In this document: positions 8,194-11,197 of the stretch, one piece after another
Numbering within the stretch: the stretch's first letter is position 1
Layout: each line of letters starts with the position of its first letter
DNA from: Alphaproteobacteria bacterium
GTDB taxonomy: Bacteria > Pseudomonadota > Alphaproteobacteria > Rhizobiales > Beijerinckiaceae
NCBI GenBank assembly: GCA_009921785.1
Contig: RFXE01000040.1
Location: 1 to 11,197 of the forward strand
DNA: 11,197 nt
Reading direction: 5' to 3'
Position numbers and translations under genes: made by a program
Notes under the pieces: model-generated
Told to the model about the DNA's origin: nothing
Seen by the model: only the letters and a program-made list of their open reading frames with translations
The model's database searches: none

Positions 8194-8208
8194 CGCCCGT
8201 TACGGGCG
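8194..8208 (+). promoter_or_regulatory. GC-rich hairpin in rne leader
   Basis: CGCCCG-TTA-CGGGCG forms a perfect six-pair stem with a three-base loop. No T-run follows, so it is not a terminator. It may be part of the leader fold that includes the preceding tetraloop element. Confidence 0.4.
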
Positions 8209-8325
8209 GCAACAGGGCGCCTCCTCTTTCTTTTTCCCGATCCGGTCTTTCGCAACCATGTATGGCCTGTCCGCCTCGGACAGAGAACCAGCGCGATTGA
8301 GGATCCTGAGCAGACGGCGGATGGC

Positions 8326-8342
8326 GCCATTGAGAGACTCTC

Positions 8343-8347
<5 letters not shown>
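8326..8347 (+). promoter_or_regulatory. Inverted repeat covering the rne ribosome-binding region and start codon
   Basis: The left arm GCCAT-(T)-GAGAG (8326-8336) is the reverse complement of the right arm CTCTCATGGC (8338-8347), apart from one bulged T at 8331. The right arm contains the rne ATG at 8343-8345, and the left arm contains the only purine-rich candidate ribosome-binding site, GAGAG. Folding would bury both. In addition, ATGGCGCCAT at 8321-8330 is a perfect palindrome, so the GCCAT arm has a competing upstream partner. Confidence 0.45.
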
Positions 8348-11054
<2,707 letters not shown>

Positions 11055-11076
11055 TTTCGACTGAATGTTAAACAAC

Positions 11077-11113
11077 AAAAAACCCGCTTGGATTGCTCCA
11101 GGCGGGTTTTTTT
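11077..11113. terminator. Rho-independent terminator after rne, bidirectional
   Basis: CCCGCTTGGA (11083-11092) pairs over ten positions (one G-U) with TCCAGGCGGG (11097-11106) around a TTGC loop. Seven Ts follow on the plus strand, and six As precede it, so the minus strand also reads as stem plus T-run. It lies 28 bases past the rne stop and could also serve a converging gene from the right. Confidence 0.92.
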
Positions 11114-11162
11114 ATTTTGTTTTATCCGAAATCAGCGCCGACAATTTATTGGTGCTCAGTAG

Positions 11163-11197
11163 TCAAACATCATCCTCTTCAAAATCAATCTTTTCCT
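11163..11197 (-). CDS. Possible C-terminal end of a converging gene
   Basis: On the minus strand the last 35 bases can be read as EKIDFEEDDV followed by TGA (11165-11163). This acidic tail is placed sensibly opposite the bidirectional terminator. Eleven codons are too few to identify a family, and the reading is a guess from position and composition. Confidence 0.3.
   Translation of the reverse strand, partial: EKIDFEEDDV

Larger units (their letters stand above)
7697..8342. other. Divergent promoter region and long rne leader, no convincing protein gene
   Basis: These 646 bases separate the amidase remnant from rne. The short open frames here on both strands have low-complexity, Arg/Ser/Pro-rich translations with no family resemblance, and I reject them. 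No AMIN-domain remnant is visible upstream of the amidase. The stretch contains a possible sigma-70 promoter near 7830-7859 and several hairpins between 8100 and the rne start, listed separately. Long rne leaders that take part in RNase E self-control are known from enterobacteria, and a similar role here is inference. Confidence 0.6.

Overview
The window looks like a chromosomal segment of an alphaproteobacterium, most likely a member of the Hyphomicrobiales (Rhizobiales). This rests on gene order: an RNase E gene (rne) faces away from a cell-wall amidase (amiC-type), a class A penicillin-binding protein (mrcA/PBP1A) and release factor 2 (prfB), an arrangement I know from that group. It also rests on protein style: RNase E has a large acidic insertion inside its S1 domain, and Bcp is a single-cysteine type. 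I cannot name a genus. I see no insertion sequence, phage gene, CRISPR array, tRNA or rRNA.

Layout, left to right. Positions 1-2546 (minus strand, running off the left edge) encode a membrane-anchored AsmA/YhdP-like protein, which is open for 848 codons. A 168-base divergent gap with a small palindrome separates it from bcp (2715-3185, plus strand), a thiol peroxidase. Only four bases past the bcp stop lies the stop of prfB (3190-4318, minus strand). prfB carries the classic programmed +1 frameshift at codon 24, so its coding region appears split in two frames but is intact. Upstream of prfB on the same strand are mrcA (4397-6823) and a damaged amidase gene (6954-7696). The amidase needs two reading frames and lacks a conserved stretch of roughly 15-20 codons at the junction.

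The 646 bases between the amidase and rne contain no convincing protein gene. They look like a divergent promoter region followed by a long, structured rne leader. This leader has a GCAA-tetraloop hairpin inside a longer stem, a short GC-rich hairpin, and an inverted repeat that covers the ribosome-binding region and the rne start codon. rne itself (8343-11054) is complete and ends at a strong bidirectional terminator. The last 35 bases may hold the tail of another minus-strand gene.

Functionally the window combines envelope building (PBP1A, amidase, AsmA-like protein), translation termination (RF2), RNA decay (RNase E) and peroxide defence (Bcp). These are housekeeping genes and I do not see a new multi-gene system. 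The points most worth a second look are the broken amidase, the rne start-site hairpin and leader structure, the His/Asp/Glu-rich RNase E insertion, and the RF2 recoding site.
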